Assembly (NCBI GenBank): GCA_018712545.1
Contig: DVGV01000028.1
Location: forward strand, 1 to 39,826
Direction of reading: 5' to 3'
Origin: Candidatus Coprenecus merdigallinarum
GTDB taxonomy: Bacteria; Bacteroidota; Bacteroidia; Bacteroidales; UBA932
Length of the DNA: 39,826 nt
This document shows positions 25,825 through 34,234 of the stretch, piece after piece (within the stretch, counting starts at the first letter, position 1; each line of letters starts with the position of its first letter). The translations under genes and the position numbers were made by a program. The notes beneath the pieces are model-generated. The model saw nothing but the letters and a program-made list of their open reading frames with translations. It was not told the origin of the DNA and did not search any database.

Positions 25825-26001
25825 TCACTCGTGTCTTTTCGCCGGAAGGCGGCCGGAGCGGCGCAGGGCGTCGTCGATGAGCCACTGGAGCTGGCCGTTG
25901 ATCGAGCGGAACTCGTCGGCGGCCCATTTCTCCAATGCCTCCATCGTCTCAGCATCTATGCGGAGTACGAAACTTTTCGTCTTTGACTGCTCTTTTGCCA
26001 T
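25825..26001 (-). CDS. Small Arc-type ribbon-helix-helix protein
   Basis: A 58-residue protein I read directly from the minus strand. It starts MAKEQSKTKSFVLRIDAET and continues METALEK-like helix residues (EALEKWAADEFRSINGQL), then helix QWLIDDALRRSGRLP. The short strand SFVLRID followed by two helices is the Arc/MetJ ribbon-helix-helix pattern, so it probably binds DNA as a dimer. It begins 15 bases after the SPFH gene stop, on the same strand, and ends at a bidirectional terminator. It may repress its own SPFH operon or another target; no operator was identified. Pairing of an SPFH gene with an Arc-type gene is a pattern I recall from Bacteroidota. Confidence 0.75.
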   Translation of the reverse strand: MAKEQSKTKSFVLRIDAETMEALEKWAADEFRSINGQLQWLIDDALRRSGRLPAKRHE

Positions 26002-26016
26002 CCTGTCTTTCTCGTT

Positions 26017-26985
26017 TTACTGGTAAAGCGAACCGGTGTTGAGTACTGGCTGGGCGGACTCGTCGGCGCAGAGGACCACGAGCAGGTTGCTGACCATGGC
26101 GGCTTTCTTCGCCTCGTCCAGCTCTACGATGTCCTTGTCGGCTATTTCATTCAGGGCCATCTGCACCATGGAAACGGCACCCTCGACTATCTTTTCGCGG
26201 GCGGAGATAATGGCCTCTGCCTGTTGGCGGCGCAGCATGACGGCTGCGATCTCGGGTGCGTAGGCAAGGTAGTTGATGCGGGCCTCAAGCACCGAGATGC
26301 CGGCCATCTCCAGGCGTTCGTTGAGTTTCTCGACCAGCTCGCTGTTGATGGCGTCGCCTCCGCTGCGCAGGGTAATGGTGTCAGCCTGCTCTATGCCGAG
26401 GTTGTCGTAGGCGTAGTTGCCGGCCACCTGGCGCAGGGCTGCGTCGCTCTGTACGCGGACGAAGGACTCAAGGGCCGTCATTATGCCTTCTTTGTTGATG
26501 GCGATGTTCTGAGTGTCTATCTCGAATATGGCCTTATACACGTCCTCGACCTTCCAGACGAGGATGAGACCGACGAGGATGGGGTTGCCGTTGCGGTCAT
26601 TGACCTTTATCGGATCTACGTTGATGTTGCGGGCGCGTAGCGAGACTTTTTTCTTGGAGTAGAAGGGATTGACCCAGAAGAAGCCGGTGCGGGTGAAGGT
26701 TCCGCGGTATTTGCCGAAGAAGACCATGGCCCTGGCCTGGTTCGGCTCAAGGATCATGAGACCTATAAGGAGTATGGGAGAAATGATGAAGAGGAGAATG
26801 GCGGCTGTGCAGAGAATGCTGTAAACAGCACTGCCGATGGCGGTTTCATAGGTCTCTGCGATGTAGACGAAAGCGATGCCGGCGGCAATCAGGAGGATGC
26901 TGATAAAGATCATCAGAAATCCGTTGCATGCATGTCCCTGGAAGGGAGTGTCCTTTGTGATTTTGGAATCGGAATGGGTTTTCAT
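26017..26985 (-). CDS. SPFH/band-7 (stomatin-like) membrane protein
   Basis: A 322-residue protein. The ATG at 26985 is preferred because a perfect promoter ends about 28 bases upstream, at 27013; a longer open frame back to 27141 is not expected to be translated. Two N-terminal membrane helices (about 22-43 and 53-77) are followed by the SPFH domain (about 80-260, QARAMVFFGKYRGTFTRTGFFWVNP, then RARNINVDPIKVNDRNGNPI) and a helical coiled coil (RRQQAEAIISAREKIVEGA). Such proteins form membrane scaffolds or rafts and often control proteases; the role here is not known. The RHH gene downstream is cotranscribed. Confidence 0.88.
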   Translation of the reverse strand: MKTHSDSKITKDTPFQGHACNGFLMIFISILLIAAGIAFVYIAETYETAIGSAVYSILCTAAILLFIISPILLIGLMILEPNQARAMVFFGKYRGTFTRTGFFWVNPFYSKKKVSLRARNINVDPIKVNDRNGNPILVGLILVWKVEDVYKAIFEIDTQNIAINKEGIMTALESFVRVQSDAALRQVAGNYAYDNLGIEQADTITLRSGGDAINSELVEKLNERLEMAGISVLEARINYLAYAPEIAAVMLRRQQAEAIISAREKIVEGAVSMVQMALNEIADKDIVELDEAKKAAMVSNLLVVLCADESAQPVLNTGSLYQ

Positions 26986-27012
26986 GACTTGTGTGATATT
27001 AAAATGATATCG

Positions 27013-27044
27013 CAAAGATATTGAAGTGTTGCAGACTTTCCAAA
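27013..27044 (-). promoter_or_regulatory. Strong Bacteroidota promoter for SPFH-RHH
   Basis: Minus-strand TTTG (27044-27041), a 20-base spacer, and TATCTTTG (27020-27013) match the consensus exactly. Confidence 0.75.
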
Positions 27045-27104
27045 TTTTTTTGATAATATCAGACTTGTAATAAAAATTTAAAATGCTGTGTATGCAAAAT
27101 ATGA

Positions 27105-27112
27105 TATATTTG
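27105..27112 (+). promoter_or_regulatory. Promoter -7 element for the OB-fold repeat lipoprotein
   Basis: TATATTTG is a perfect -7 box 35 bases before the ATG at 27147. A good -33 TTTG is missing, so an activator may be needed. Confidence 0.5.
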
Positions 27113-27146
27113 CATCTTGAAAAGTTACAGTTTAAACTCAAACAAA

Positions 27147-29135
27147 ATGAATTTCAAAAAAGTACTTTTAGCGTTAGTCGCTTTTGGAGCCATGCTCGTG
27201 ACGTCATGCAAGACTGACGAGGACGGTCCCATTGTTCCCGTTAACATCACCGTCTCTTCAGATTATCTTGAAGTTGACTCGGTGGCAGGAACTTATACTG
27301 TTAATCTGTACAGCAGCACTCCCTGGACTGCCGAGATAGTGGTAAGTAATCCCTGGGGTGATGAGGAAAAGAATTTCGAGGCCGATCCGTGGATCAGCGT
27401 CAGCCCTCTGGAAGGTCCGGCCGGCGCCGATGAATCGGATCTTACGGAGATAACCATAAATGTCAAGGAAAATGTGTCCGACTCTGTGAAGTATCAGAGA
27501 GAGGTGATAATCTATTTCCGTTCGGACAATAAGATCTATGCCACTACTACCGTGCACCAGATGGGCGGTGTGCTCAAGCCCAACGGAGACACGGGTCCCA
27601 AGGCCGTGACGGTGGCTGAGTTCCTCGCAGCCGAGGAGTCCAACCAGTGGTACCGTATGAGCGGTAAGCTGACCGGCCTCTACAACACCGAGTACGGTAA
27701 CTTCTATATCGAGGACAAGACCGGAGAGGTGCTTGTGTACGGACTTAATCTCAACGCAACCGCCGGCGACAAGACATTCTCCCAGATCGGAGTAGGAGAG
27801 GGTGACAACATCACCATCGTAGCCCGCAGAGGTTCCTACAACGGTGAGCCTCAGGCCAATGATGCCTACTACGCACCCCTGAAGGTGACCGTGGCCGAGT
27901 TCCTCGCAGCTCCTATTGACGAAGACGGCCAGCTCTACGAGCTTACAGGTACTATGGAGGGCCTCCACAATACCGAGTACGGTAACTTTGACATCACCGA
28001 TGAGTCCGGCTCTGTATACGTATACGGTCTGACCGTATCTCCCATCCTCGGTCAGAGCAATGACAAGTCCTTCAGCCAGACAGGCTATGACAATGGAGAC
28101 GAGCTTACTGTCGTCGGAACACGCGGTGACTACAACGGCAAGGCCGAGGTCATGGGCCCCGCCTATGCAGTACGCGTGAAAGGTGGTGATACTCCCGATC
28201 CGGAACCGGAACCCGATCAGCCTGAGCTTACCAAGGCTACAATAGCCGAGGTTATCGCAGCTGAGGCCAGCGATGACGTATGGTATGAGCTGACCGGAAC
28301 CATCACCGATGTTCAGAATACCGAGTTCGGAAACATTGTCATCGAGGATGAGACAGGCTCAATCCTGGTATACGGTCTTACCAAGGAGTGGAACGGAGGC
28401 AGCAACGACAAGTCCTACTCCGAGATAGGTCTGCGTGAGGGTGACATCGTTACTCTCGGCGGAACCAGGGATGAGTATAATGGTGAGCCTCAGGTCGGCG
28501 GCACCGCTTTCTATATCTCGCATGTTCAGGGCGAGGCTCCCGAGATTCTGGATTCGGACATAGAGGATTTCCTCGCAGCCGAGGAATCCGAGCAGTGGTA
28601 TCGGCTTACCGGTAAGATATCCAATCTTTCGAATACCGCTTACGGAAACTTCGACCTGGTGGACGACGAGGGAAACAGCGTGTATGTTTACGGACTGAAG
28701 GTGACATCTGATGCAGGAAGCCAGACATTCTCCGAAATCGGTCTCCAGGAGGGAGATTACGTGACCCTTATCGGAAAGAGGGATTCTTATAACGGTGAGC
28801 CTCAGGTGGGCAGCGCCTATTATGCAGCTCTGATCGTGACTGTAGAGGAGTTCCTCGCAGCCGAGCCCGGCGACCAGCTCTATCACGTGACCGGAACCAT
28901 CACCAACCTCAATCCCAGCAACTACGGTAATTTTGACCTTGTCGACGAGACAGGATCCATATATGTTTACGGTCTGACTTCCACTCCCCGTATCGGAATG
29001 AGCAACAACCAGTCGTTCCCCGAGCTCGGATACCAGGAGGGCGATACCGTGACTCTGGTGGGTGTAAGGGACGAGTTTAACGGTGACCCTCAGGTCGGCG
29101 GTCCTGCCTACGCGGTAAGACCTAAGGCAGAGTAA
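27147..29135 (+). CDS. Surface lipoprotein with BACON-like domain and five tandem OB-fold repeats
   Basis: A 662-residue lipoprotein starting at ATG 27147 (signal MNFKKVLLAL... ending LVTSC). The acidic CKTDED after lipidated C21 is the kind of signal that sends Bacteroidota lipoproteins to the cell surface. Residues about 30-140 are BACON-like (VDSVAGTYTVNLYSSTPWTAEI, WISVSPLEG). Five repeats of about 93-98 residues begin at T155, T248, T365, D471 and T565. Each runs: EFLAAE, WY-x-LTG, NTxYGNF-x-L/I-x-DE, VYVYGL, SFSEIG-x-xEGD, VTLVGxRDxYNGEPQVGG. A Pro-Glu-Asp linker lies near 350-360 between repeats two and three. The unit resembles OB folds found in secreted nucleases (YhcR type). The same unit occurs once in the nuclease encoded next. 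I infer it binds nucleic acid at the surface; sugar binding is an alternative. Confidence 0.8.
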   Translation: MNFKKVLLALVAFGAMLVTSCKTDEDGPIVPVNITVSSDYLEVDSVAGTYTVNLYSSTPWTAEIVVSNPWGDEEKNFEADPWISVSPLEGPAGADESDLTEITINVKENVSDSVKYQREVIIYFRSDNKIYATTTVHQMGGVLKPNGDTGPKAVTVAEFLAAEESNQWYRMSGKLTGLYNTEYGNFYIEDKTGEVLVYGLNLNATAGDKTFSQIGVGEGDNITIVARRGSYNGEPQANDAYYAPLKVTVAEFLAAPIDEDGQLYELTGTMEGLHNTEYGNFDITDESGSVYVYGLTVSPILGQSNDKSFSQTGYDNGDELTVVGTRGDYNGKAEVMGPAYAVRVKGGDTPDPEPEPDQPELTKATIAEVIAAEASDDVWYELTGTITDVQNTEFGNIVIEDETGSILVYGLTKEWNGGSNDKSYSEIGLREGDIVTLGGTRDEYNGEPQVGGTAFYISHVQGEAPEILDSDIEDFLAAEESEQWYRLTGKISNLSNTAYGNFDLVDDEGNSVYVYGLKVTSDAGSQTFSEIGLQEGDYVTLIGKRDSYNGEPQVGSAYYAALIVTVEEFLAAEPGDQLYHVTGTITNLNPSNYGNFDLVDETGSIYVYGLTSTPRIGMSNNQSFPELGYQEGDTVTLVGVRDEFNGDPQVGGPAYAVRPKAE

Positions 29136-29165
29136 CAACGTACGGGAACCCCGTATGATATAAAC

Positions 29166-29200
29166 GGGCTGCATGAGAAGCGTGCAGCCCTTTGTCGTTT
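29166..29200 (+). terminator. Rho-independent terminator between the OB-repeat and nuclease genes
   Basis: An eight-base perfect stem (GGGCTGCA 29166-29173, TGCAGCCC 29183-29190) is followed by TTTGTCGTTTT. It would make the repeat protein more abundant than the nuclease. A possible separate promoter (TTTG 29191-29194, 19 bases, TAAATTCC) overlaps its tail. Confidence 0.65.
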
Positions 29201-29225
29201 TGATACAATCAATAAATTCCATAAA

Positions 29226-30698
29226 ATGAATATTCAGAGAATAATACGGACTGCAGCTTTCATAGCGGCCGGCGCTCTGGTCTTTTCCTGTAAGACAGAC
29301 CCCACGTCCAAGCCTGCGGAGATAACACCGGACGTCAACACCATCACCTTTGAGACTGAGGGCGGGAGTGAGGTCATAAGTCTCACTGCCACCCGTGACT
29401 GGGAAGCGGAGATTGACTACATCTCAGGGGATACAGAAGGCTGGCTGACTCTCAGCAGCACTTCCGGGACGGCATCCAACGATCCGGTAGCGGTGACAGT
29501 ATCGGCAGGGGCGAACAGCGCCTCCGACCGCGAGGCTGTGATTACTTTCAAGGCGGATTTTCTGGAGTCGGAAGTGCGTGTCACCCAGGCAGGAATGCAT
29601 CCGGACTACACCACTGTCGCGGAATTCCTGGATGCTCCCGTCAATGAGGAGGACTGGTACGAGATGCGGGCAACCATATTCGTCATCAAGAATTCCGCGT
29701 ACGGTAATGTATGGCTCAAGGACGATACGGGAATACTCTATGTCTACGGTCTTACGGCATCGCAGACAGACCGCAACGACCAGTCTTTCTCTTCTCTCGG
29801 CCTGGAGGTCGGGGATGTGATAGTGTTCAGAACCCTGAGGGCAGAGCATAACGGTGAGCCGCAGGGAGGCGGGGATATCCCCGCTTATTACATCAGCCAC
29901 AGCCCGGCTGAGGACAATCCGGAGGATGACATCCTTATCTCCGAGGATCCTGCGCAGGGATGGCTCGAGCTCCCGGAGGTGGAGGCAGACGATGACGAGG
30001 TGTTCACTTTCCATCACACGGAGATAGACGGAGAGCAGGTGCGGAACTACTCCATGCTGTACAGTACTTCGGAGCGTCTGGCTCTTTGGGTTGCGTATCC
30101 GCTCTGTGATATGTATACGGCAAGCGGCAACCGTACCGATGCCTGGGGATTCGACCCCAAGGTGCCGGATGCCTGGGAGCCTGTTATCCCCGATTCCTGG
30201 GGGGTGGACGGCTATGCCCGCGGACATCAGATTCCCTCCGCGGCCCGCAACGCCAATAAGGAGATGAACCGTCAGACATTCTATTTTACCAATATGACAG
30301 CTCAGGATTACGACTTCAACGGCGGACTCTGGGCCGAGGTGGAGCAGCTTGAGCGGGATGTGGCCGCCAACTATGATACCCTCTATGTCGTTACCGGACC
30401 TGTCCTGGATACCGACGGCGACGGTCAGTGGATGCATATCTATGACAATGCCGGCAACAGCGTGGCGGTGCCGGAGGGCTATTTCCGGGTTCTGCTCGGA
30501 GTGAAATCCGGGAACTATGACGCTGTCGGATTTTTCTACCGCAACGAGGATGACGGCCGTACCAGGCCCCAGGCCTCAGATCTTCGGACGGTATCCCGGA
30601 TCGAGGAGATAACCGGATTGAAATTTTTCAAGAATCTTCCCTCCGAACTGGCTTCCGGGGTTAAATCCCAGCTTGAGCCGGAGAAGTGGGGCTTATAA
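29226..30698 (+). CDS. Lipoprotein nuclease: BACON-like + OB fold + DNA/RNA non-specific endonuclease (NUC1/EndoG type)
   Basis: A 490-residue exported lipoprotein (signal ending LVFSC, C22, then KTD, a weak surface signal). Residues about 30-122 are BACON-like (ITFETEGGSEVISLTATRDWEAEI). Residues about 129-225 are one OB repeat of the same type as the preceding gene (TVAEFLDAPVNEEDWYEM, NSAYGNVWLKDDTG, LYVYGL, AEHNGEPQGGG). The C-terminal half is a beta-beta-alpha-metal nuclease: catalytic H334 in ARGHQIPSAAR, then TFYFTNMTAQ with N356, then N365 and W369 in FNGGLWAEVE, matching Serratia nuclease/EndoG. The usual DRGH is ARGH here; Asp to Ala at that first position is seen in some relatives but needs checking. 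It should cut DNA and RNA outside the cell or in the periplasm. Operon with 30713 and 31135. Confidence 0.85.
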   Translation: MNIQRIIRTAAFIAAGALVFSCKTDPTSKPAEITPDVNTITFETEGGSEVISLTATRDWEAEIDYISGDTEGWLTLSSTSGTASNDPVAVTVSAGANSASDREAVITFKADFLESEVRVTQAGMHPDYTTVAEFLDAPVNEEDWYEMRATIFVIKNSAYGNVWLKDDTGILYVYGLTASQTDRNDQSFSSLGLEVGDVIVFRTLRAEHNGEPQGGGDIPAYYISHSPAEDNPEDDILISEDPAQGWLELPEVEADDDEVFTFHHTEIDGEQVRNYSMLYSTSERLALWVAYPLCDMYTASGNRTDAWGFDPKVPDAWEPVIPDSWGVDGYARGHQIPSAARNANKEMNRQTFYFTNMTAQDYDFNGGLWAEVEQLERDVAANYDTLYVVTGPVLDTDGDGQWMHIYDNAGNSVAVPEGYFRVLLGVKSGNYDAVGFFYRNEDDGRTRPQASDLRTVSRIEEITGLKFFKNLPSELASGVKSQLEPEKWGL

Positions 30699-30712
30699 TA
30701 ATCGGACAGACA

Positions 30713-31135
30713 ATGAACAGATTAGGAACTATATCGGCAGTCGCTGCGGCAGCGCTCGCGGTGACTGCCATTTCCGGATGCTCGGGCGGTACGCAGGCCG
30801 CCAGGGATGTGGCGGAGAGTTTCGCCAGGGCGTATTATTCTGCAGATTATGAGACAGCGGCAGGACTGTGCTCTCCCGAGCTTCAGGAGATGGTGCTCGG
30901 TACCGGAACCGTGATAGATTCCCTGCCTGCCGAGGCACAGGCCGAGTTCATGGAGCTCTCACAGGGCATGCAGGCCTATACAGGAGAGGTGCATGCGTGG
31001 ACAAAGGACTCGGTGACAGTGGATTTTGATATCATCTACCCGGGCGAGATCGAACCTATAAAGACAGCTCTGACAGTAGTCAGGGAGCCCGGAGCAGATG
31101 TTTGGCGTGTAGTCTATGCACAGGAGAGAATGTGA
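30713..31135 (+). CDS. Small lipoprotein, DUF4878-like (NTF2-like fold)
   Basis: A 140-residue lipoprotein (signal ending AISGC, C23). ATG 30713 is chosen because it gives a clean signal; the frame opens a little earlier. The mature part has an amphipathic helix (ARDVAESFARAYYSADYETAAGL), then strands VDFDIIYPGEIEPIKTALTVVRE and VWRVVYAQ, the pattern of small DUF4878-like proteins. It starts 14 bases after the nuclease stop and its TGA overlaps the next ATG (TGATG), so it is in the nuclease operon. Function unknown; a chaperone or inhibitor for the nuclease is speculation. Confidence 0.7.
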   Translation: MNRLGTISAVAAAALAVTAISGCSGGTQAARDVAESFARAYYSADYETAAGLCSPELQEMVLGTGTVIDSLPAEAQAEFMELSQGMQAYTGEVHAWTKDSVTVDFDIIYPGEIEPIKTALTVVREPGADVWRVVYAQERM

Positions 31136-31971
31136 TGGAGCGCAGATATTTTGACAACCATACCCACTCATATTTCTCCGAGGATTCCCGGATGAACATA
31201 GATGATGCCGTCAAGGTGGCTTATGAAAGAGGGCTGAGGGGTATCTGCCTGACTGACCATCTGGATTTCGATGCTCCTCCGGGGGTGACGGAGTTTACTT
31301 TCGAGGTTCCGGCACAGCAGGAGGCGATAGACTCTGAAGCCGAATATCTCGGACTGAACGGCCGCGGAGGCCGCTACGGGGATTTCCAGCTGCTCAAAGG
31401 TGTTGAGATAGGGCTGCAGGACATCAGCATGCCGAAGATTAGGAAGATACTGGAAGACAATAGGTTTGATTGCGTGATTGCCTCCCTGCACCTTATTGAC
31501 GGTCATGATCCGTATTTCGGAGAATATTACATCCCGTATGACTACCGTCACGCCTACGGTCATTATCTTGAGGAATTCGCCCGTCTGATACGGGTGATGC
31601 CCGACTTTGACATCCTTGGGCATTACGATTATATCGCCAGGTATCCGGACTATAGGGAGGCGACCATATACTACCGGGAGTTCCGGGATGCCCTGGATCA
31701 GATATTGACATTCCTTGCGCAGAACGGCAAGACGATGGAGATAAACACGAAGACCTACAAGCTTTTCCGCGGCCGTCGGCCGGAACTTGACATAGAAGTG
31801 CTCAGGCGCTTCAGGGAGCTTGGGGGTGAGGCGCTGTCATTCGGTTCCGACGCCCACGAGATCACGCGTCTGGGCGACAGGTTTGACTGGTGCAGGGATA
31901 TGGCCCTGGCTGCCGGTTTCCGGTATGAAGTCTATTACAAAGACAGGAAGCCCTGCATGATCGAGCTTTAG
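31135..31971 (+). CDS. PHP-domain phosphoesterase (histidinol-phosphatase-like)
   Basis: A 278-residue cytoplasmic PHP protein. All metal-binding motifs are present: H9 and H11 in NHTHS, D41 and H42 in TDHLD, E91, H119 in ASLH, H163 in GHYD, and D239 and H241 in GSDAH. Length and layout match the HisJ/HisK-type histidinol-phosphatase family, but PHP domains also serve as nucleotidases and exonucleases. Start at 31135 overlaps the upstream stop. It shares the nuclease operon and no histidine genes are nearby, so a phosphatase acting on nucleotides taken up after surface digestion is possible (inference). It ends with a four-base convergent overlap with the gene at 31968. Confidence 0.85.
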   Translation: MERRYFDNHTHSYFSEDSRMNIDDAVKVAYERGLRGICLTDHLDFDAPPGVTEFTFEVPAQQEAIDSEAEYLGLNGRGGRYGDFQLLKGVEIGLQDISMPKIRKILEDNRFDCVIASLHLIDGHDPYFGEYYIPYDYRHAYGHYLEEFARLIRVMPDFDILGHYDYIARYPDYREATIYYREFRDALDQILTFLAQNGKTMEINTKTYKLFRGRRPELDIEVLRRFRELGGEALSFGSDAHEITRLGDRFDWCRDMALAAGFRYEVYYKDRKPCMIEL

Positions 31972-32426
31972 TCCTCGTCCTTCTTGTTGGCTTTGGCTGC
32001 CTCGCGGGCAGCCTTTTTTTCAGCCTTTTCCTTGGCTTTAAGGGCTTTCAGCTCCTCTTTCGACAGTTTTCCTGCGGAGCGGCAGTACTGCATCCACTGG
32101 TCGTGGGTCAGTACTTTTTTGTACGCGCTGTCCATCTGGGCCACCCATTTGTCACGGACCTGCTTGAATGCGATGTACTCGCGTGTGCCGGACATCTGGA
32201 GCGCCTCCAGCTCATTGTGCATGGCTCTCATGTCATGCTGAAGGATGGAGTCTATGTAGAAAGTCTGGTGAGGTTGGAGGGAAAGCAGTTTCTCAAGTCT
32301 GTCGGCTTCCTGGAATGCCAGCTCTTCGGGAGTCTTGGGCTCATCCTCATCCTGAGCGCTCAGGACGGTTGCGGGAAGGAGCAGCGCAAGGGTGATTGCG
32401 AATCTGATAAAAATGTTGCGGGCCAT
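31968..32426 (-). CDS. Small periplasmic helical protein, Spy/LTXXQ-like
   Basis: A 152-residue protein with a cleavable signal (MARNIFIRFAITLALLLPATVLSAQ). The mature part is acidic then helical (TPEELAFQEADRLEKLLSL, MRAMHNELEALQ, RDKWVAQMDSAYKKVLTHDQWMQYC) and ends in a lysine/alanine-rich tail (KALKAKEKAEKKAAREAAK). It resembles small periplasmic helical proteins of the Spy type that are common in this phylum; the resemblance is loose. It starts at ATG 32426 after a perfect promoter box (minus-strand TAAATTTG at 32475-32482). Function unknown. Confidence 0.6.
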   Translation of the reverse strand: MARNIFIRFAITLALLLPATVLSAQDEDEPKTPEELAFQEADRLEKLLSLQPHQTFYIDSILQHDMRAMHNELEALQMSGTREYIAFKQVRDKWVAQMDSAYKKVLTHDQWMQYCRSAGKLSKEELKALKAKEKAEKKAAREAAKANKKDED

Positions 32427-32453
32427 CTTGTTGGATATAATCTTAAAAAGTAC

Positions 32454-32482
32454 TATTTTTGGTCTTATTTTGTGCAAATTTA
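32454..32482. promoter_or_regulatory. Overlapping divergent promoter boxes
   Basis: TATTTTTG (32454-32461, plus) faces pepD-like gene 32503, and TAAATTTG (32475-32482, minus) faces 31968. Both match TAnnTTTG. The -33 elements are weak. Confidence 0.5.
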
Positions 32483-32502
32483 TATAAAATCGGACAAGTA
32501 AT

Positions 32503-34215
32503 ATGAATAAATTCTTCAAATCAGCGCTGATCGCCGCTCTCACGCTGTCCGCGGTGCAGACCGGCGATGCATGTACAAACGTCTTGATAACCAAGGGCGC
32601 TTCCAAGGACGGTTCTGTCCTTGTCACCTATTCGGCAGACTCACATCAGCTCTACGGCGAGCTTTATTTCACCCCCTCCGGCTTCTTCAAGCCCGGTACC
32701 TGGATGAATATCAATGAGTGGGATTCGGGACGTTATCTCGGTCAGATTCCCCAGTTCGTCGGACAGACTTACCAGACAGTGGGCAATATGAACGAGCATC
32801 AGCTCATCATAACCGAGACTACATTCGGCGGACGCTCTGAGCTCGGAGACCCGAACGGCATCATGGATTACGGCTCGCTCATCTACATCACCCTTCAGAG
32901 GGCGAAGACAGCCCGCGAGGCGATTCAGACCATCGTGGACCTGGCCAATGAATACGGCTACGCCTCCAGCGGAGAGTCCTTTTCCATCGCCGACAAGAAC
33001 GAGGTGTGGATCATGGAGCTTATCGGCAAGGGCAGCAAGCTCGACAAGAAAGGCAACAACGTCAACAAGGGTATCGTGTGGGTTGCCGCACGTGTGCCGG
33101 ACGGATATATATGCGCCCATGCCAACCAGTCCCGTATCGACCATATAGTGTTCGATGATCCCGAGAACTGGCTCTATGCGGAGGACGTGGTGGACTTTGC
33201 CCGTGAGATGGGCTATTTCGAGGGCTCCGACGAGGAGTTCAGTTTCTGTGACGCCTACAATCCCCTGGAGTTCGGCGGCATGAGAGGATGCGAGGCCCGC
33301 GTGTGGTCTGCGTTCAACATCCTCGGAGGCGGTATGATCGGTGACAGGAAGGCCGAGGAGTATCTCGACTTCGCCATGGGCTACAATGCTGACAACAAGA
33401 TGCCCCTCTTCATCAAGCCCGCAGAGAAGATAGGCGTGAAGGAGGTTGCTGACGTGATGCGTGACCACTATGAGGGTACTCCCATGGACATGACGGTTGA
33501 CGCCGGAGCCGGCGGACATCACACTCCCTACAGATGGAGACCCATGTATTTTGAGTATGACGGCAAGGAATATCTCAACGAGAGGGCGATAGCTACTCAG
33601 CAGACCGGCTTCTGGATTGTATGTCAGAGCCGCAGCTGGCTGCCCGATGAGGTCGGAGGAGTCCTCTGGTTCGGTGTCGACGACGCTGCCACTTCCTGCC
33701 TTACCCCCGTATATACCTCTGTGTATGACGTTCCCAACTGTGTAGAGGTAGGTAACGGAAGTCTTCTGGAGTATTCTCCGACATCCCTGTTCTGGGTGAC
33801 CAACCGTATCGCCAATTTCGCATATATGCTCTATGACCGGGTTGAGCCAGAGGTACGCGCTGTCATCGATGCCAGGGAGAACGCCTCCCTTGAGATTCAG
33901 GGTGCCGTGGACGCCAAGGCCCTTGAGCTGCTCGGTGACAATCCTACCGATGAGAGCAGGGCAGCGGCCCGTAATTTCCTGACCGAGTATAGCCTTACAT
34001 CTGCCCAGGATCTCTTCGATACCTGGAAGGAGCTGGATATCTATCTGCTCGTCAAGTATATGGACGGTAACGTCAAGAAGCAGACCGACTACGGTACGTT
34101 CAAGAGCAACGGTCACTCTCCCAGGATTCCCGCCTCACCCGATCAGCCCGGCTACAGCGAGAAGTGGAAGGAGGCTGTCGCCAAGGACGCCGGAGAGGTA
34201 CTTGAGGTAAAATAA
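32503..34215 (+). CDS. C69-family dipeptidase
   Basis: A 570-residue Ntn-hydrolase peptidase. Signal peptide cleavage before C24 (GDACTNVLITKGAS) would expose the N-terminal cysteine nucleophile, a hallmark of C69/PepD and related enzymes. Conserved blocks follow (NEHQLIITETTFGGR, WIMELIGKGS, YICAHANQSRIDHI). The enzyme cuts dipeptides, probably in the periplasm. It is the first gene of a plus-strand run with cdaA (19-base gap), mutS2 and comF. The relationship to those may be only transcriptional. Confidence 0.9.
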   Translation: MNKFFKSALIAALTLSAVQTGDACTNVLITKGASKDGSVLVTYSADSHQLYGELYFTPSGFFKPGTWMNINEWDSGRYLGQIPQFVGQTYQTVGNMNEHQLIITETTFGGRSELGDPNGIMDYGSLIYITLQRAKTAREAIQTIVDLANEYGYASSGESFSIADKNEVWIMELIGKGSKLDKKGNNVNKGIVWVAARVPDGYICAHANQSRIDHIVFDDPENWLYAEDVVDFAREMGYFEGSDEEFSFCDAYNPLEFGGMRGCEARVWSAFNILGGGMIGDRKAEEYLDFAMGYNADNKMPLFIKPAEKIGVKEVADVMRDHYEGTPMDMTVDAGAGGHHTPYRWRPMYFEYDGKEYLNERAIATQQTGFWIVCQSRSWLPDEVGGVLWFGVDDAATSCLTPVYTSVYDVPNCVEVGNGSLLEYSPTSLFWVTNRIANFAYMLYDRVEPEVRAVIDARENASLEIQGAVDAKALELLGDNPTDESRAAARNFLTEYSLTSAQDLFDTWKELDIYLLVKYMDGNVKKQTDYGTFKSNGHSPRIPASPDQPGYSEKWKEAVAKDAGEVLEVK

Positions 34216-34234
34216 TCACGTATAGTCACTCCCG

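Noticed and set aside
27147..29135. CRISPR-like or transposon repeats suggested by recurring words
   Set aside because: The repeats are in-frame protein repeats of about 95 codons, not short palindromic units with spacers.
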